DNA of 15,742 bases from NCBI GenBank assembly GCA_040264895.1, contig JBDQHL010000035.1, positions 1-15,742 on the forward strand, read 5' to 3'. Source of the stretch: PGYR01 sp040264895. GTDB taxonomy: Bacteria; Bacteroidota; Ignavibacteria; Kapaibacteriales; UBA2268. Positions 14,421-15,742 of this stretch are shown one piece after another. A program made the position numbers and the translations under genes. Below the pieces are notes generated by a model. That model worked only from the letters and a program-made list of their open reading frames with translations. It searched no databases and was not told the origin of the DNA. Position 1 is the stretch's first letter. Each line of letters begins with the position of its first letter.

Positions 14421-15503
14421 ATGGAAAGAATCCACAATTTTAGTGCAGGGCCTGCTATTTTGCCAGTGCCTGTGTTGGAAGCTTCTAAACAAGCAGTTAC
14501 TAATTATAATAATCTAGGAATGTCGGTGATGGAAATGAGTCACCGTTCCAAAGAAATCGTTGCTATGTTCGACGAAACTAAGGCAAACGTATTAGAGTTA
14601 ATGAACTTGAATAGTGCTGATTATTCTGTCTTGTTTTTAGGTGGTGGTGCAAGTATGCAATTTGCTATGATTCCACTAAACTTCTTGAAAAACAGTGCTG
14701 ATTATATTAATACTGGAACTTGGACAAAAAAAGCTATAAAAGAAGCTAATATGATTGGAAATGTAAATATTGCTGGTTCTTCTGAAGATAAAAACTTTAG
14801 TTATATTCCTAAAGAATTTACCTTTGACGATAATGCAGATTACGTCCACTACGCAACTAATAACACCATATTTGGTACTAGAGTTAAAGATATTCCAAAT
14901 GTTGGGAATACTCCACTTATTTGTGATATGTCATCTGACTTGTTCAGTCGTCAGTTGGACTTTTCTAAGTTTGATATGATTTATGCTGGTGCACAAAAGA
15001 ATATTGGACCATCAGGTGCTACTCTTGTAGTAATAAAGAAATCATTTGTTGAAAAAGCAGCTAAGAATGATAATCTAACTATGCTGAAATACTCAACACA
15101 CATCGAAAAAGACTCGATGTTCAATACCCCTCCAGTTTTTCCAGTTTTTGTTATTAACGAAACACTTAAATGGGTAAAAGCTCAAGGCGGAGTAAGTAAA
15201 GTAGAGGAAATTAATAATAATAAAGCAAATATGATTTATGATGCTATTGATAACTCTGAGGGCTTTTATAAAGCAGTAGTTTCTGATAAAAAGGACCGTT
15301 CAATAATGAACATTACATTCAATTTACCTACTGAAGAGTTAGAAGCAGAATTTGTAAAGCAGGCTACAGATAAAAATATGTCTGGCTTAAAAGGACATCG
15401 ATCAGTTGGTGGTATACGTGCTTCAATTTATAATGCATGCCCTACAGAATCAGTACAAGAATTAGTGAAATTCATGGGTGAATTTCAAGTTAAATACTTA
15501 TAA
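14421..15503 (+). CDS. serC: Phosphoserine aminotransferase
   Basis: The PLP enzyme converts 3-phosphohydroxypyruvate and glutamate to O-phosphoserine and 2-oxoglutarate, the second step of serine synthesis; it also has a known role in the pyridoxine branch of some bacteria. The 360 residues match the family (about 362 in E. coli). Landmarks are HNFSAGPAILP (5-15), SVMEMSHRSKE (35-45), the PLP phosphate region LGGGASMQF (73-81), NTGTW (97-101), AGAQKNIGPSG (189-199) with the Schiff-base Lys193, and the substrate-binding GHRSVGGIRASIYNA (325-339). It is complete, with no oddities. It is transcribed away from serA-DUF1015 and ends at a strong terminator, so it is its own unit. It has no Shine-Dalgarno sequence; an upstream ATG at 14408 is in another frame and is not used. 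Confidence 0.97.
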   Translation: MERIHNFSAGPAILPVPVLEASKQAVTNYNNLGMSVMEMSHRSKEIVAMFDETKANVLELMNLNSADYSVLFLGGGASMQFAMIPLNFLKNSADYINTGTWTKKAIKEANMIGNVNIAGSSEDKNFSYIPKEFTFDDNADYVHYATNNTIFGTRVKDIPNVGNTPLICDMSSDLFSRQLDFSKFDMIYAGAQKNIGPSGATLVVIKKSFVEKAAKNDNLTMLKYSTHIEKDSMFNTPPVFPVFVINETLKWVKAQGGVSKVEEINNNKANMIYDAIDNSEGFYKAVVSDKKDRSIMNITFNLPTEELEAEFVKQATDKNMSGLKGHRSVGGIRASIYNACPTESVQELVKFMGEFQVKYL

Positions 15504-15524
15504 ACTAAATTATAATATAAAATT

Positions 15525-15742
15525 TTATTCAGCTCCAATGCTAATCGTGTTGGAGCTTTTCTTTTTAAAGAATGTAATAGGAGATAAGTTATCACCCAAT
15601 TGGTATTTTATTGTAGTGACAATTGAAAGTAAAATTCCTAGGTAGAACCATAAGTAGAGATTAATAAAAGAATTTCCAGATATAAAGTTAGTACCAATCA
15701 AAATGAAAGTCACATAAACAGCAGAGTTCAATAAATAATGTG
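15525..15742 (-). CDS. C-terminus of a membrane protein, cut by the window edge
   Basis: About 71 codons are open to the right edge and end at TAA (15525-15527). The product has two hydrophobic segments (VYVTFILIGTNFISG and LYLWFYLGILLSIVTTI), then a polar tail with KKKSSN. The layout (loop, then an NLYLWFYLGILL-like last helix) is reminiscent of the end of O-antigen ligase/polymerase-type proteins, but this is weak. A TTG at 15731 could be a start, though a continuing gene is more likely. The last 36 bases overlap the serC terminator hairpin. Confidence 0.55.
   Translation of the reverse strand, partial: HYLLNSAVYVTFILIGTNFISGNSFINLYLWFYLGILLSIVTTIKYQLGDNLSPITFFKKKSSNTISIGAE
15531..15567 (+). 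terminator. Intrinsic terminator of serC
   Basis: AGCTCCAA (15531-15538) pairs with TTGGAGCT (15549-15556), then TTTTCTTTTT. It lies 27 bases after the serC stop. The hairpin is also within the last codons of the convergent membrane-protein gene. Confidence 0.88.

Overview
The window looks like an AT-rich chromosomal stretch from a member of the Bacteroidota/FCB group. Four things suggest this. Two complete proteins end in Por-secretion (type IX, T9SS) C-terminal sorting domains. Several intergenic regions carry a TAnnTTTG -7 element, the pattern known for the primary sigma factor of Bacteroidota. Most starts lack a strong Shine-Dalgarno sequence. A beta-barrel family opening with a GCSDAG(F/L)C motif, which I recall as Bacteroidota-typical, is present. 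I cannot fix the class; Ignavibacteria/Kapabacteria-like lineages are possible, but that is only a guess.

Left part (1-3540). A surface/secreted repeat-propeller-like gene on the minus strand runs off the left edge, and its frame is broken at an (AT)6 tract. It is followed (in + coordinates) by a tRNA-Glu(UUC) with its own terminator and a well-formed promoter, then by a beta-barrel outer-membrane gene on the plus strand that is also split by a one-base frame break. That gene meets a MATE-family efflux gene tail to tail with an 8-base overlap.

Middle (3540-11740). A class I (DhnA/FbaB-type) fructose-bisphosphate aldolase and a very large VWA-plus-Ig-like secreted protein with a T9SS domain lie on the minus strand, each followed by a clear intrinsic terminator. 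Divergent from the VWA gene is a two-gene plus-strand unit: an exported TolB/WD40-like propeller with no ATG start, overlapping by 13 bases a PAP2-type phosphatase. After a 261-base gap with small repeats comes a second T9SS-sorted propeller-like protein, whose signal peptide is nearly the same as that of the broken gene at the left edge.

Right part (11740-15742). A 331-base intergenic mosaic of small palindromic repeats precedes a serine-biosynthesis locus. serA and a DUF1015 gene form a minus-strand operon, and serC is transcribed divergently from the same 185-base promoter region. DUF1015 carries a DGHHR motif reminiscent of ParB/Srx-fold free-serine kinases. No serB is in the window, so DUF1015 is a candidate for an unrecognised step in phosphoserine metabolism. 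The window ends in the C-terminus of a membrane protein convergent to serC; the two share a terminator hairpin.

The central metabolic genes (fbaB, serA, serC) are ordinary and intact. The parts most worth a second look are the two frame breaks in cell-surface genes within the first 1.4 kb, the intergenic repeat mosaic with a 21-base hairpin present in one copy and absent in the other, and the DUF1015/serine linkage. I did not find a defence system, CRISPR array, transposase or phage gene.
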